A stretch of DNA of 64,000 nucleotides, taken from contig DAOSDU010000008.1 of assembly GCA_035362715.1 (NCBI GenBank), forward strand, positions 24,815 through 88,814, in the 5' to 3' direction. The position numbers and the translations under genes were made by a program. This DNA comes from Methanofastidiosum sp. Lineage in GTDB: Archaea > Methanobacteriota_B > Thermococci > Methanofastidiosales > Methanofastidiosaceae. Below the pieces are notes generated by a model. It worked only from the letters and a program-made list of their open reading frames with translations, did not search any database and was not told the origin of the DNA. Positions 36,117-44,144 of the stretch are shown piece after piece. How positions within the stretch are numbered: position 1 is the first letter of the stretch; each line of letters starts with the position of its first letter.

Positions 36117-37478
36117 ATGAAAATATTAAAAACTCCACATCACGATCTTGTTTTTGCTGGGTTTTCTGACCTTCCAGAGACGACGGGAACGGCTTACTTC
36201 AGAACAGACATTAATGGCCCCCCTGGCCCATCAGTAAGAATGGAGCAGGCCGTTGAGACGATCTGCGATTTAAGAAAACACCAAGAACAAGGATCAAACA
36301 TTCTTATAATTGCTCATGCCTCAAAGGCTGAGAAATCCATTGAAGAAAACTTTAACGAACTAAAAGCAGAAGTTCTGAATAGTAAAATAAAAACATCGCT
36401 TCCCGTAAACAACATCTTTTTTGCTAAGAACCTAGATGAGCTCAAAAAATTAAACGAGTCAAACAAGGACTCAATTGTATTTTTGGAAAATATCAGAAAA
36501 GTCTGTGGCGATGAACTTGTCCCGCCAAATGACTCTACAAAAACAGATTTCTGGAAATACTTTACCCAGTTTGAAAAGATAAATGGGGCGCTGTCCTGCT
36601 GCCACAGGGATGCGCTTTCTTTAAGATTATTCGCAGACGGCTGTTACTGCAATGACAGCTTCATAAGCGAGCTTTATGATGTAACTCAGCTCTATACAGA
36701 TAAAACAGAACTTAAAATGTGGGGGATTGCAGGCGCAAAGTCAGAAAAACTTGATGCTATAAGGTTAACAGAAGGCAGAGATGATCTCATGGTGGTCCTA
36801 GACGGGGGACCTGTTTTTGTATTGCTTCTTTGGGCACTATCTCAGAAGGCGCCGTCACTAAAAAAGACACTGCCGACTTCAATTGGAAAGGAAAACATAG
36901 AGTTGATAGAAAAGTTCTACAAGAAAAACTGGGACAAAGTTAAGGAAGATGCACTTGAAATTGCAAAAAAGATTGATAACGGCTCAATCAGTATGATCCT
37001 ACCCATAGATGTCAACATCAAAAAGCCTGATGGCACGACAAAGACTGTAAATTTAAAGGATATAGGGGATGGCAAGTTCGAGTCAATAGGGCCAAACAGC
37101 ATCACGATGATTGGAAACATGGCCGCAAAGAGGATATTCCTCCAGAACGGCTCTTGGGAGCAGCGTGAGAGTTTAGACTGCTGCAAGGCAGAGTCAACTA
37201 CAAACAGCTTCTGTAAGGAAGTCCTGAATAAATCAAGCAAATTCTTCATAAACGGCGGAGATACGGTATCAGACATAAGAACACTGGAAAATGAGCTCAA
37301 ACTTTCAAAGTACAGGGAAAAGGGGAAATTAAAGGAGCTTGCCGTTGGCGGGTTTGTTGTCCACTGGTGGAAGTACCTCTACCACGGAAAGTATGTGCCG
37401 CATGGCGTAAACTATGCCGAGATAGGAAGCTTTAGGACACTCTACATGAAGAAGAAGGAGCAGAGAGGGTTTAACTAA
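36117..37478 (+). CDS. Divergent phosphoglycerate-kinase-like protein
   Basis: 453 residues, longer than usual archaeal PGK (about 410). PGK-like pieces in order: YFRTDINGPPGPSVRMEQAV (substrate loop with Asp-Asn and Arg), VFLENIRK, CCHRDALSLR, the ADP-side GIAGAKSEKLDAIR, VVLDGGPVFVLLLWAL, ILPIDV, and FINGGDTVSDIR. The usual GRP of the substrate basic patch reads SKA here (IAHASKAEK). Unusual pairs of cysteines occur (SCCHRD, DCCKAE). It stands between the 178-bp repeats inside a toxin-antitoxin island. It could be the cell's PGK or a paralogue with another acyl-phosphate substrate. A TATA box (CCTTTATAAATTT) precedes it. Confidence 0.7.
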   Translation: MKILKTPHHDLVFAGFSDLPETTGTAYFRTDINGPPGPSVRMEQAVETICDLRKHQEQGSNILIIAHASKAEKSIEENFNELKAEVLNSKIKTSLPVNNIFFAKNLDELKKLNESNKDSIVFLENIRKVCGDELVPPNDSTKTDFWKYFTQFEKINGALSCCHRDALSLRLFADGCYCNDSFISELYDVTQLYTDKTELKMWGIAGAKSEKLDAIRLTEGRDDLMVVLDGGPVFVLLLWALSQKAPSLKKTLPTSIGKENIELIEKFYKKNWDKVKEDALEIAKKIDNGSISMILPIDVNIKKPDGTTKTVNLKDIGDGKFESIGPNSITMIGNMAAKRIFLQNGSWEQRESLDCCKAESTTNSFCKEVLNKSSKFFINGGDTVSDIRTLENELKLSKYREKGKLKELAVGGFVVHWWKYLYHGKYVPHGVNYAEIGSFRTLYMKKKEQRGFN

Positions 37479-37503
37479 AGAGATATCAGTTTGAGATACA
37501 ATA

Positions 37504-37681
37504 TAAACCATTATCTATAAATACAAGACTAGCATATTTTATTTTATGAATCCTTCAGAAAGAAACAAAACACTTGTTTCTTTTCTAACAAAGCACGGCG
37601 CTAAAAAAATTGGCTTATTTGGATCAGTTGCAAGAGGAGAGGAAAGGCCCGATAGCGATATTGATGTTCTGGTAGAATTTA
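37504..37681 (+). repeat. Perfect 178-bp direct repeat, copy 2
   Basis: Identical to 35374-35551. The repeat-to-repeat distance is 2,130 bp and the interval contains the rest of mntA, hepT and the PGK-like gene. Homology starts at TAAACCATT on both sides and ends at the same codon, which marks recent recombination or gene conversion. Confidence 0.95.
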
Positions 37682-37854
37682 GTAAAGTAAAAAGCCTATT
37701 CGAAATGGTTGGAATAGAGCTCGATTTGGCTGATGTTTTGGGTAAAAAGATAGATCTTGTCACAGAGGGAAATTTAAGCCCTTATATTAAGGATAAAGTC
37801 ATGAAAGATTTAGTTGTGATTTACGATGAAAAAAAGCGAGGAGATTTATCTTAG
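37546..37854 (+). CDS. Second MntA-type nucleotidyltransferase, partner toxin broken
   Basis: 102 residues. Residues 1-45, including GSVARGEERPDSDIDVLVEF, are identical to the first MntA. From residue 46 the sequence changes (SKVKSLFEMVGIELDLADVL versus NGDPSLLDVVIIEQEASEIL) and then becomes similar again (LGKKIDLVTE, SPYIK, KVMK). It is a likely chimera. The TATA box and leaderless start are shared with copy 1. Its downstream hepT is only a stump (37826-37897), so it may protect against the other HepT or be a relic. Confidence 0.88.
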   Translation: MNPSERNKTLVSFLTKHGAKKIGLFGSVARGEERPDSDIDVLVEFSKVKSLFEMVGIELDLADVLGKKIDLVTEGNLSPYIKDKVMKDLVVIYDEKKRGDLS

Positions 37855-37897
37855 GCATGTTTTCTATGACTTGTATTCAAGTATAGATATTAAATAA
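37826..37897 (+). pseudogene. Truncated hepT (23 codons)
   Basis: The ATG overlaps the end of the second mntA, exactly as hepT does in the first module. It reads MKKSEEIYLRHVFYDLYSSI then a few residues and TAA. The opening compares with MKSKEDRVYLLHIRDSIDKI of the complete HepT. A normal HepT has about 115 residues, and no further HepT-like sequence follows before the aconitase X promoter at 37908. The toxin part with the R-x4-H motif is gone. Confidence 0.65.
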
Positions 37898-37936
37898 CTT
37901 CCAAAGATTTATAACATTATGATAAAATAAGATGGT

Positions 37937-39115
37937 ATGTACCTTTCTAAGGAAGAGGAGCGCATATTGAACGGGGAAGAGGGATATGCAGCTCAAAAGT
38001 CCATGGAGATTTTAGCCTCGCTAGGGGATATCTATGGCGCAGATAAGCTAATCCCTGTTTCATCATGCCAGATAGCAGGTGCATCTTACAAAACAATAGG
38101 CGATGCAGGACTTTTCTTTGTGTCTGAGTTTGCAAGGAGCTCTAAGGTTAAGGTAAAAGCCACATTAAATCCCATAGGCATGGATTCAACAGAATGGCAG
38201 AGGATGGGGATAAAAAAAGAGTTTGCCAAAAAGCAGCTTGATATCCTTGATGCCTATCTAAAGATGGGGATAGATTGCAGCTGCACTTGCACCCCCTATC
38301 TAATTGGCAATAGGCCAAATTGTGGAGAGCATGTTGCATGGAGCGAATCCTCTGCAGTTTCATTTGCGAACTCTGTTCTCGGTGCAAAAAGCAATAGGGA
38401 AGGTGGGCCATCATCTCTTGCCTCAAGCATAATAGGAAAGACCCCAAACTATGGATTGCATCTTGAAAAAAATAGAAAGGCCGGAATAATAATTGATGTT
38501 AAGGCAAGCATAAAGACATTTTCAGATGTTGGAGCACTGGGAAATTATGTTGGCTCGATTATTGGAAACAAAATCCCTTACTTCAAGAATCTAGAACTAG
38601 ACTCTGACAAGCTGAAATCTTTAGGGGCTTCTATGGCGGCTTCTGGCTCAGTTGCACTGTACCACGTTGAAGATTTGACACCTGAGTACAGCAAAGCTAT
38701 CGATGATAGCTTAGAGAAAATAGAGGTAGGAAAAGAAGAGATTGAAGAAAGCAAGTGCAAGCTTAATTCTTCGGATGATATGGAACTAATATGTATAGGC
38801 TGCCCTCATTGTTCAGTCGGAGAAGTGAAGGAAGCTTTAGACATCTTCAAAAAGGAAGGCAGAAGATTCAAGGGCGATATATGGATATGTACTTCACGAT
38901 ATGTCAAAAATGAGCTTGAAAGAACAGGTATAGCACAAGAAATAGAAAAGTATGCAAAGCTCTTGGCAGACACTTGCATGGTTGTAACTCCTATTGAGGA
39001 GATGTATCAAAAAACAGCAACTAATTCTGGAAAGGCCGCGATTTATCTGCCATCTCTTTGCAAGCAGAAGGTAAGATTTGGTGACTTAGAATCATTGATA
39101 AGAGATTTCAAATAG
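37937..39115 (+). CDS. Aconitase X catalytic (large) subunit, candidate phosphomevalonate dehydratase large subunit
   Basis: 392 residues, the length of the archaeal large subunit. Family motifs are LSKEEERILNGEEGYAAQKS, TPYLIGNRPNCGEHVAWSES, SSAVSFANSVLGAKSNREGG and LICIGCPHCSVGEVKEAL. The cysteines fit a cluster-binding aconitase X. In archaea this protein with a small DUF126 subunit dehydrates mevalonate 5-phosphate in the modified mevalonate pathway, and the product is decarboxylated by a UbiD homologue. The small subunit gene is not adjacent. A TATA box (TTTATAAC, about 37908-37915) predicts a leaderless start at ATG 37937. The stop abuts the convergent ferritin-like gene. Confidence 0.9.
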   Translation: MYLSKEEERILNGEEGYAAQKSMEILASLGDIYGADKLIPVSSCQIAGASYKTIGDAGLFFVSEFARSSKVKVKATLNPIGMDSTEWQRMGIKKEFAKKQLDILDAYLKMGIDCSCTCTPYLIGNRPNCGEHVAWSESSAVSFANSVLGAKSNREGGPSSLASSIIGKTPNYGLHLEKNRKAGIIIDVKASIKTFSDVGALGNYVGSIIGNKIPYFKNLELDSDKLKSLGASMAASGSVALYHVEDLTPEYSKAIDDSLEKIEVGKEEIEESKCKLNSSDDMELICIGCPHCSVGEVKEALDIFKKEGRRFKGDIWICTSRYVKNELERTGIAQEIEKYAKLLADTCMVVTPIEEMYQKTATNSGKAAIYLPSLCKQKVRFGDLESLIRDFK

Positions 39116-39625
39116 CTAGTCATCAAGAGTAAATTCTCTTATCCCAAGCCAGTATCCTGTTCCCTCGATATAATCAATTTGCGTCTGAATCAGAGAAAAA
39201 TGTTCTTCCTCCATTCTTACAAGGTATGAGAACATTCTTTTGGCTTCCTCATCCCAGGAATTTCTTATACAATTTTTATAATACTCTATCCCGTTCTTCT
39301 CAACTTTTTGTGCCAGCATCAGAACAGCGAGGTCATCCTGGCCGAGATTAACTGACTTATCAATTTCCTGTTCAACATTAGGAACAATTTTAGTGATCTC
39401 ATTTTTTTCTACTTCATGGAATATGCACTTTCCTCCTTCAAGCTGGGCTTTTAGTGCAGTTTCTAAGATTTCTCGGTGTTTCATCTCATCAAGAGCTAGC
39501 TTTAAGAACATATTCTTCCCGACAACGTTTGAAACTTTTATTGCAGACTTGATGTAAGTCCTCAATGTTTCCTTTTCTGCTTCGATTGCAGTTTCAATTA
39601 TTTTTACCCTCTCATCTTTTTCCAT
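39116..39625 (-). CDS. Ferritin-like/rubrerythrin-type diiron protein
   Basis: 169 residues, all helical. Four-helix diiron ligands can be placed: EAEKETLRTYI (helix 1), LDEMKHREIL (ExxH, helix 2), AQKVEKNGIEYYKN (helix 3) and VRMEEEHFSLI (ExxH, helix 4). It lacks the rubredoxin tail of rubrerythrin. Such proteins reduce peroxide or store iron in anaerobes. It lies 9 bp after the flavodiiron gene on the same strand, supporting a role in oxygen or peroxide defence. The C-terminal 20 residues (YWLGIREFTLDD end) are not family-typical. Confidence 0.8.
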   Translation of the reverse strand: MEKDERVKIIETAIEAEKETLRTYIKSAIKVSNVVGKNMFLKLALDEMKHREILETALKAQLEGGKCIFHEVEKNEITKIVPNVEQEIDKSVNLGQDDLAVLMLAQKVEKNGIEYYKNCIRNSWDEEAKRMFSYLVRMEEEHFSLIQTQIDYIEGTGYWLGIREFTLDD

Positions 39626-39634
39626 AATACCCTA

Positions 39635-40795
39635 TTATCCTTTATTATTTTTAGTCTTTTCGCCTAGCCTATTGCCTAGCTCAAAGCATAGTGCTAATTC
39701 CTTCTCACTTGGTGCATATTGAACTTCTAAAGGATTATCAAATAATTTGAAATCAATCTTTGAAACTAATTTTAATAGATGATTGATAGGGCTAGTCATA
39801 TCAGAATAGCATGAAAACAGCGCCAAATACTTATTCTTTAATCCTGATAGTTCAATTAAAGATATAATTTTTGAAATTTCAGGCGGCACGCCTCCTTTGA
39901 AGGATGGGCAACCTATTGCAACTGTTTTGGATTCAAAAAGCTTTGTTAAGATGTATCCTGGATCGCAAGTTTCATAGTTTATTACCTCGGTATCACTCCC
40001 GGCGCCCGCAACTCCATCAGCTATCGCATAAGCCATCTTTTCAGTTCCTCGCCAGATGCTTGAATACAGTATTGCGGCCTTGTTTTTTGATTCACCTTTA
40101 ATCCAGCTTTGATATTTTTTAATGATCTTACCTTTATTTTGACGCCAAATAACGCCGTGGTTTGGTGCTAAAATCTCTATACCATTGAAATCCAGATCAG
40201 GCAGTCTTTGAATTGGCATTAGATAATTAACAAAATAGGAAAGCGCGTCATTTTCCTGCTTTTCACTTGACGTATCGAGCCTATCTTTAGATGCAGTGTG
40301 CTGAGAAAAAAGGTCTTCGGAAAAAAGAATATTATCGTGTTCTGAGTAAGTCAGGAGAATATTATTTCCACCGATTTCAAACTCAGTGAATAAGAGCTTT
40401 CTTTCCCCAAGTTTTAGGCAATCCCCATCCCCTACAATCTCAAAATTCCATTCTCCTCCGTGGTACTTCTCAATTGCCTTTTTGGATTCTTTTGTTGCAA
40501 CAATAGTTGCATTCTTTGCCCTCTTCATAAGGAAGGGGAGGCTCCCGGAATGGTCCATATGATAGTTTCCGATTATGATGTAATCTATATCAGATGTTTT
40601 AGTGGCTTCGTTTATCCTTGAGATATTTTCTTGGGTAAATCCATGCTTTACAGTGTCAATTAAAGCGGTCTTTTCATCTAGAATTACATAGGAGTTATAC
40701 GTGGTACCTTTTGAAAGGGAATATCCAAACTTAGGTGGGTTCCAATCTATAGCCCCAACCCAGAAAACTCCATCTTTTAGCTTTAATGCCTTCAT
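39635..40795 (-). CDS. Flavodiiron (FprA-like) protein with altered iron site
   Basis: 386 residues: a metallo-beta-lactamase-like domain (about 1-245) and a flavodoxin domain (about 250-380, AAILYSSIWRGTEKMAYAIA). Family members reduce O2 or NO with FMN and two irons. The usual H-x-E-x-D-H reads N-Y-H-M-D-H here (IIIGNYHMDHSGSLPF), so the first His and the Glu are replaced. The next ligand His (HWPDSM in relatives) is replaced by GGNNIL. The Asp (LFSEDLF) and last His (APNHGVIW) remain. One iron site therefore looks lost and the other kept. It is in a row with the ferritin-like gene. Confidence 0.85.
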   Translation of the reverse strand: MKALKLKDGVFWVGAIDWNPPKFGYSLSKGTTYNSYVILDEKTALIDTVKHGFTQENISRINEATKTSDIDYIIIGNYHMDHSGSLPFLMKRAKNATIVATKESKKAIEKYHGGEWNFEIVGDGDCLKLGERKLLFTEFEIGGNNILLTYSEHDNILFSEDLFSQHTASKDRLDTSSEKQENDALSYFVNYLMPIQRLPDLDFNGIEILAPNHGVIWRQNKGKIIKKYQSWIKGESKNKAAILYSSIWRGTEKMAYAIADGVAGAGSDTEVINYETCDPGYILTKLFESKTVAIGCPSFKGGVPPEISKIISLIELSGLKNKYLALFSCYSDMTSPINHLLKLVSKIDFKLFDNPLEVQYAPSEKELALCFELGNRLGEKTKNNKG

Positions 40796-40857
40796 TAGAG
40801 AAAACTTAGTTTAGTTCTTTTTAAATTATTTGTAAAAAAGATATTTAAAATAAAAAA

Positions 40858-41052
40858 TTAATTTTTTACTGATTTGTTTAGATCCTGTACAAGTACCTCA
40901 ACGTCAATCCCATGGGCCATTGCCCCTTCCTCTAAAGTCTCAAACTGGGCAATTGCACATCCAATGCACCCAAGCCCGTGTGCCATAAAGACAGGAACTG
41001 TTTCTGGGTATTGCTCTACTATTTCCCCTATTGACATATCCTTTGTTATCAA
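40858..41052 (-). CDS. DUF1858 hybrid-cluster-associated redox disulfide protein
   Basis: 64 residues from a TTG at 41052. The longer frame starts at a GTG that lies inside the strong Shine-Dalgarno AAAGGAGGT, so the TTG 7 nt downstream is preferred; the protein then begins (M)ITKDMSIGEIV, the usual family start. The CxxC in HGLGCIGCAIA is the hallmark of this small domain, found next to hybrid cluster and other anaerobic redox proteins. It lies between nifB and the flavodiiron gene, all on the minus strand. It probably shuttles electrons or a disulfide. Confidence 0.85.
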   Translation of the reverse strand: MITKDMSIGEIVEQYPETVPVFMAHGLGCIGCAIAQFETLEEGAMAHGIDVEVLVQDLNKSVKN

Positions 41053-41099
41053 TGCATTCACCTCCTTTGAAAAAAATATAAATCAATTTAAAAATTTAA

Positions 41100-41996
41100 C
41101 TAGCCGTGAAAATACTCCGAATCAAGCCTTTTTTCCTTGTGGTAGTCGCTATTGTGCCCTGGTATTCCAACAGCGTCAGCCCTGCACTGCTTGCAGAGCT
41201 TGAATTGTGGCAGGTATTTCTCCGCCTTTGCCCTAGCCCCAGAAATCTCTTCACATGTAGGTGGCCTTAAATCCTTGAACATGTTTAACGGGATTAAAGG
41301 TATTAGATTCATGAGGTCAGCACCATAGTCCCTCCCTTTAAGGGCTATCTTTTCTATCTCATGGAGATTAATTTCAGGGATTAACACAGAGTTTATTTTT
41401 ACAAGCATGCCTCTCTTCTTTGCAGCGAGGATACCCTCCCACTGCCTATCGAGAAGTTTTCTTGCCGCGTCCTTTCCTTTGAGGATTTCCTTATCAAGGT
41501 TAATCCAGGCATAGACCTTTTCCGCTATTTCTTCATCTATAGCATTTACCGTAACTGTAACAGTCTTAACCCCTAACTCTGCAAGCTCCCCTGCCTTCTC
41601 CTTTAGCATTAGCCCGTTTGTTGAAAGGCATTTTATGAGGTCTGGGTATCTTTCATCTATGAGCTTTAACGTTTCAAATGTAGCATCATTTGCAAGTGAC
41701 TCACCCGGCCCTGCTATGCCCACAACCTTTAGATTTTCAGTCTCTTTCAAAGCCTTGTCTAATCTGTCAAGCGCTTCCTGTGGGCTCAATATGCACGCAG
41801 AAACGCCAGGCCTAAACTCGCACTTGTTGATGCTTCTGGTGCAGTAGTTACACTGAATATTGCACTTTGGTGCAACTGGCAGATGAATTCTCCCCACTGT
41901 AAAATGTGATTTTTCATTAAAACAGGGATGCGCCATTGTAGTATGGGCGTACTTTGAACCTATGTTTTCCCAGGCCGGATTTTTCAAAAATGTCAC
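41100..41996 (-). CDS. nifB: NifB-type radical SAM protein, short archaeal form
   Basis: 298 residues. NifB builds the carbide-containing NifB-co precursor of the nitrogenase cofactor. Signatures are MAHPCFNEKSHF, the radical SAM cysteines in APKCNIQCNYCTR, then CEFRPGVSACIL, GIAGPGESLAN, and the C-terminal CKQCRADAVGIPGH. The NifX-like tail of bacterial NifB is absent, as in methanogens. No nifHDK or other nif gene is in the window. The start is a GTG preceded by a TATA-like ATATATAAAG about 29 nt upstream. It is divergent to the sensor kinase gene. Confidence 0.93.
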   Translation of the reverse strand: MTFLKNPAWENIGSKYAHTTMAHPCFNEKSHFTVGRIHLPVAPKCNIQCNYCTRSINKCEFRPGVSACILSPQEALDRLDKALKETENLKVVGIAGPGESLANDATFETLKLIDERYPDLIKCLSTNGLMLKEKAGELAELGVKTVTVTVNAIDEEIAEKVYAWINLDKEILKGKDAARKLLDRQWEGILAAKKRGMLVKINSVLIPEINLHEIEKIALKGRDYGADLMNLIPLIPLNMFKDLRPPTCEEISGARAKAEKYLPQFKLCKQCRADAVGIPGHNSDYHKEKRLDSEYFHG

Positions 41997-42158
41997 CTTT
42001 ACAATTTGGAGATATTTCTCATATATAAAGATAAACTTATTAAATATAAATATAATTACATTAGATGAAAGGAAATAAAAAAATAATGTTATATAGTATA
42101 AATCCCCAACAAGATTTAAAAACCACGAAGGATTACTTTGATAAGAGGGTCTTGGTAG

Positions 42159-44144
42159 ATGATAAGTATACCTTTTTTGAGAAGAATTAGAAACAAGTTC
42201 ATAGCTACATACCTTATAGTACTTTTGGTACCAGTTATGGCTATCGGTTTTTACAGTATTAATTTTACAATTGATTATCTCGAAAATGACGCCTTGAAGG
42301 TCGTCGAACAGCAGGCCGAGATTACTGCAAAGGAGATAGAAAAATCATTGGGTGTTGCTGAAAGCGACATTGATTTTTTGAGTCAGTCGGCATCGCTAAG
42401 GGCTTTGGCCGATGCCAAGAACAGGAGGTCGGTGATTGAATATATACTCTATAGGGAGCGCCTTATAGAAGAGTTCTATAACTTTGCAAATTCCAAAAAA
42501 GCCTACTCGAGTGTTGTCTACATAGATGAAAGTGGAAAAGAAGTCGTAAAGGTAGTTTATAACTGGAACCAGACCTTTATTGCAACGACCTCTGCTCTTT
42601 ATGATGTTTCAGATGAAGAGTATTTCCTAAAGACAATGACGCTTGACAGAGGGCAATTGTATGTTTCTTCCCTTGACCTCACATCCACAATAACAACAGA
42701 GTCGGGGGACCTAATCGTTAGTTATGCAAAGCCTGTCTTTGACTCAAACGGTATCAAAAGAGGCGTTGTCCTTATCAGTTTTCCAGCACAGAGGGTGTTG
42801 AGCCCAATATTAGAGCTTGCTGCAAGATCAAATCTAAACACATTCATTTTGAACAAGCAGGGCTATTACATTTCGAAGGTTGGAACGTCAAGCTTATCCA
42901 ATCCTTTTTATGCTGGAGAAAGCTTTATTGACCAGTATAGGGCCGAGGGATTTCTAAAGATACTATCCGGCACTAGCGGTACAATCTCAGAAGGTACTAA
43001 TCAGATAATCGCATATTCGCCAGTTTTCCCATCTTCAACTGACAGGAGTAACTTCTGGATTGTTGTGGTAACATACTCGACAGAGACCTTATTTGAGCCA
43101 ATATCTATTTTTGAGAATAGTTTTATCCTTATAGTATTGTCGACAATTATTATAGCCGTGTTCTTTGGAGTTATAATGGCGGATAGGATTACAAGGCCGC
43201 TTAGAAAGCTTGTCTATGCATCAAGAAGCCTTGCGGAGGGGGACTTAAGTCCAAAGATTGACATAGATAGCGAGGATGAGGTAGGGGAACTGGCAAAGGC
43301 TTTTGGGGAGATGTCAAAGGACCTCAAAAAATCCTATGAAGACCTTGAAAGAAAGGTTAAAGAGCGAACACTTGAGCTCCAGAAGGCAAATAAAAAGTTA
43401 TCCGAAACCAATATAGAGCTAGTAGAGCTGAACAAAAAGATATCAGAGGCAAACAAACTAAAATCACAGTTCTTAGCAAATATTACACACGAGCTTAGAA
43501 CTCCACTTACATCAATTATAGGATTCTCAGAAGTAGTATTAAATGAGGCCAAGTTAAATGAGGAGCAGGCCGATTACCTTGAAACTATTTTGAGAAATGG
43601 TGAGATCCTTTTGAAACTTATAAATGACATCTTAGAGCTATCAAGGCTTGATGCAGGAAAATCAAAGCTTTACCTTACGGAGTTTAATTTACAGGACGCA
43701 ATTAATAAAACTTTAAAAATAGTTTCACCTTTATCAAAGGATAAGAATATCTGGATTTCATTAAATGTCCGGGATGTCGAGAATGTCGTTGCCGATGAGG
43801 ACAAGATTATTGAAGTCTTACTAAATCTTTTGACAAACGCCATAAAATTCAATGTTGAAGAAGGAAAAATTGCAGTAAGGGCTTTTAGAATAGATGACCA
43901 CGTGAGGGTGGAAATTGAGGATTCAGGCATAGGAATCAAAAAGGAGGAGCTAGACATAATATTCGATGAGTTCAGGCAAATTGACAGCTCTGAGACTAAA
44001 GCCTATAGAGGTACAGGCCTCGGGCTTTCAATTTCCAAACATTATGTAGAGCTCCATGGCGGACTCATCTGGGCGGAGAGCGAACCTGGAAAGGGGTCAA
44101 TTTTTATATTTGAAATACCAATAGAGGCAGAGGAAGAAGAATGA
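42159..44144 (+). CDS. Membrane sensor histidine kinase with extracellular Cache-like domain
   Basis: 661 residues. TM1 (about 13-34), an extracellular Cache/PDC-like sensor (about 35-318, with SSVVYIDESGKEVVKVVY), TM2 (about 322-343), HAMP (DRITRPLRKLVYASRSLAEGD), a coiled coil, HisKA with phospho-accepting His in FLANITHELRTPLTS (about residue 442), and an HATPase domain (NLLTNAIKFNVEEGKI, EDSGIGIKKEEL, GTGLGLSISKHYVELHGG). The whole architecture is complete. The stop overlaps the response regulator start as ATGA, so the pair is translationally coupled and surely works together. The ligand is unknown. Confidence 0.93.
   Translation: MISIPFLRRIRNKFIATYLIVLLVPVMAIGFYSINFTIDYLENDALKVVEQQAEITAKEIEKSLGVAESDIDFLSQSASLRALADAKNRRSVIEYILYRERLIEEFYNFANSKKAYSSVVYIDESGKEVVKVVYNWNQTFIATTSALYDVSDEEYFLKTMTLDRGQLYVSSLDLTSTITTESGDLIVSYAKPVFDSNGIKRGVVLISFPAQRVLSPILELAARSNLNTFILNKQGYYISKVGTSSLSNPFYAGESFIDQYRAEGFLKILSGTSGTISEGTNQIIAYSPVFPSSTDRSNFWIVVVTYSTETLFEPISIFENSFILIVLSTIIIAVFFGVIMADRITRPLRKLVYASRSLAEGDLSPKIDIDSEDEVGELAKAFGEMSKDLKKSYEDLERKVKERTLELQKANKKLSETNIELVELNKKISEANKLKSQFLANITHELRTPLTSIIGFSEVVLNEAKLNEEQADYLETILRNGEILLKLINDILELSRLDAGKSKLYLTEFNLQDAINKTLKIVSPLSKDKNIWISLNVRDVENVVADEDKIIEVLLNLLTNAIKFNVEEGKIAVRAFRIDDHVRVEIEDSGIGIKKEELDIIFDEFRQIDSSETKAYRGTGLGLSISKHYVELHGGLIWAESEPGKGSIFIFEIPIEAEEEE

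Noticed and set aside
34652..37900. Classical insertion sequence or transposon around the toxin-antitoxin genes
   Set aside because: No transposase or integrase frame and no terminal inverted repeats were seen. The repeats are direct and consist of gene fragments.
42065..42190. A 41-codon plus-strand frame overlapping the start of the sensor kinase gene
   Set aside because: It overlaps the kinase start out of frame, has no recognisable features, and its composition is what AT-rich spacer gives by chance.
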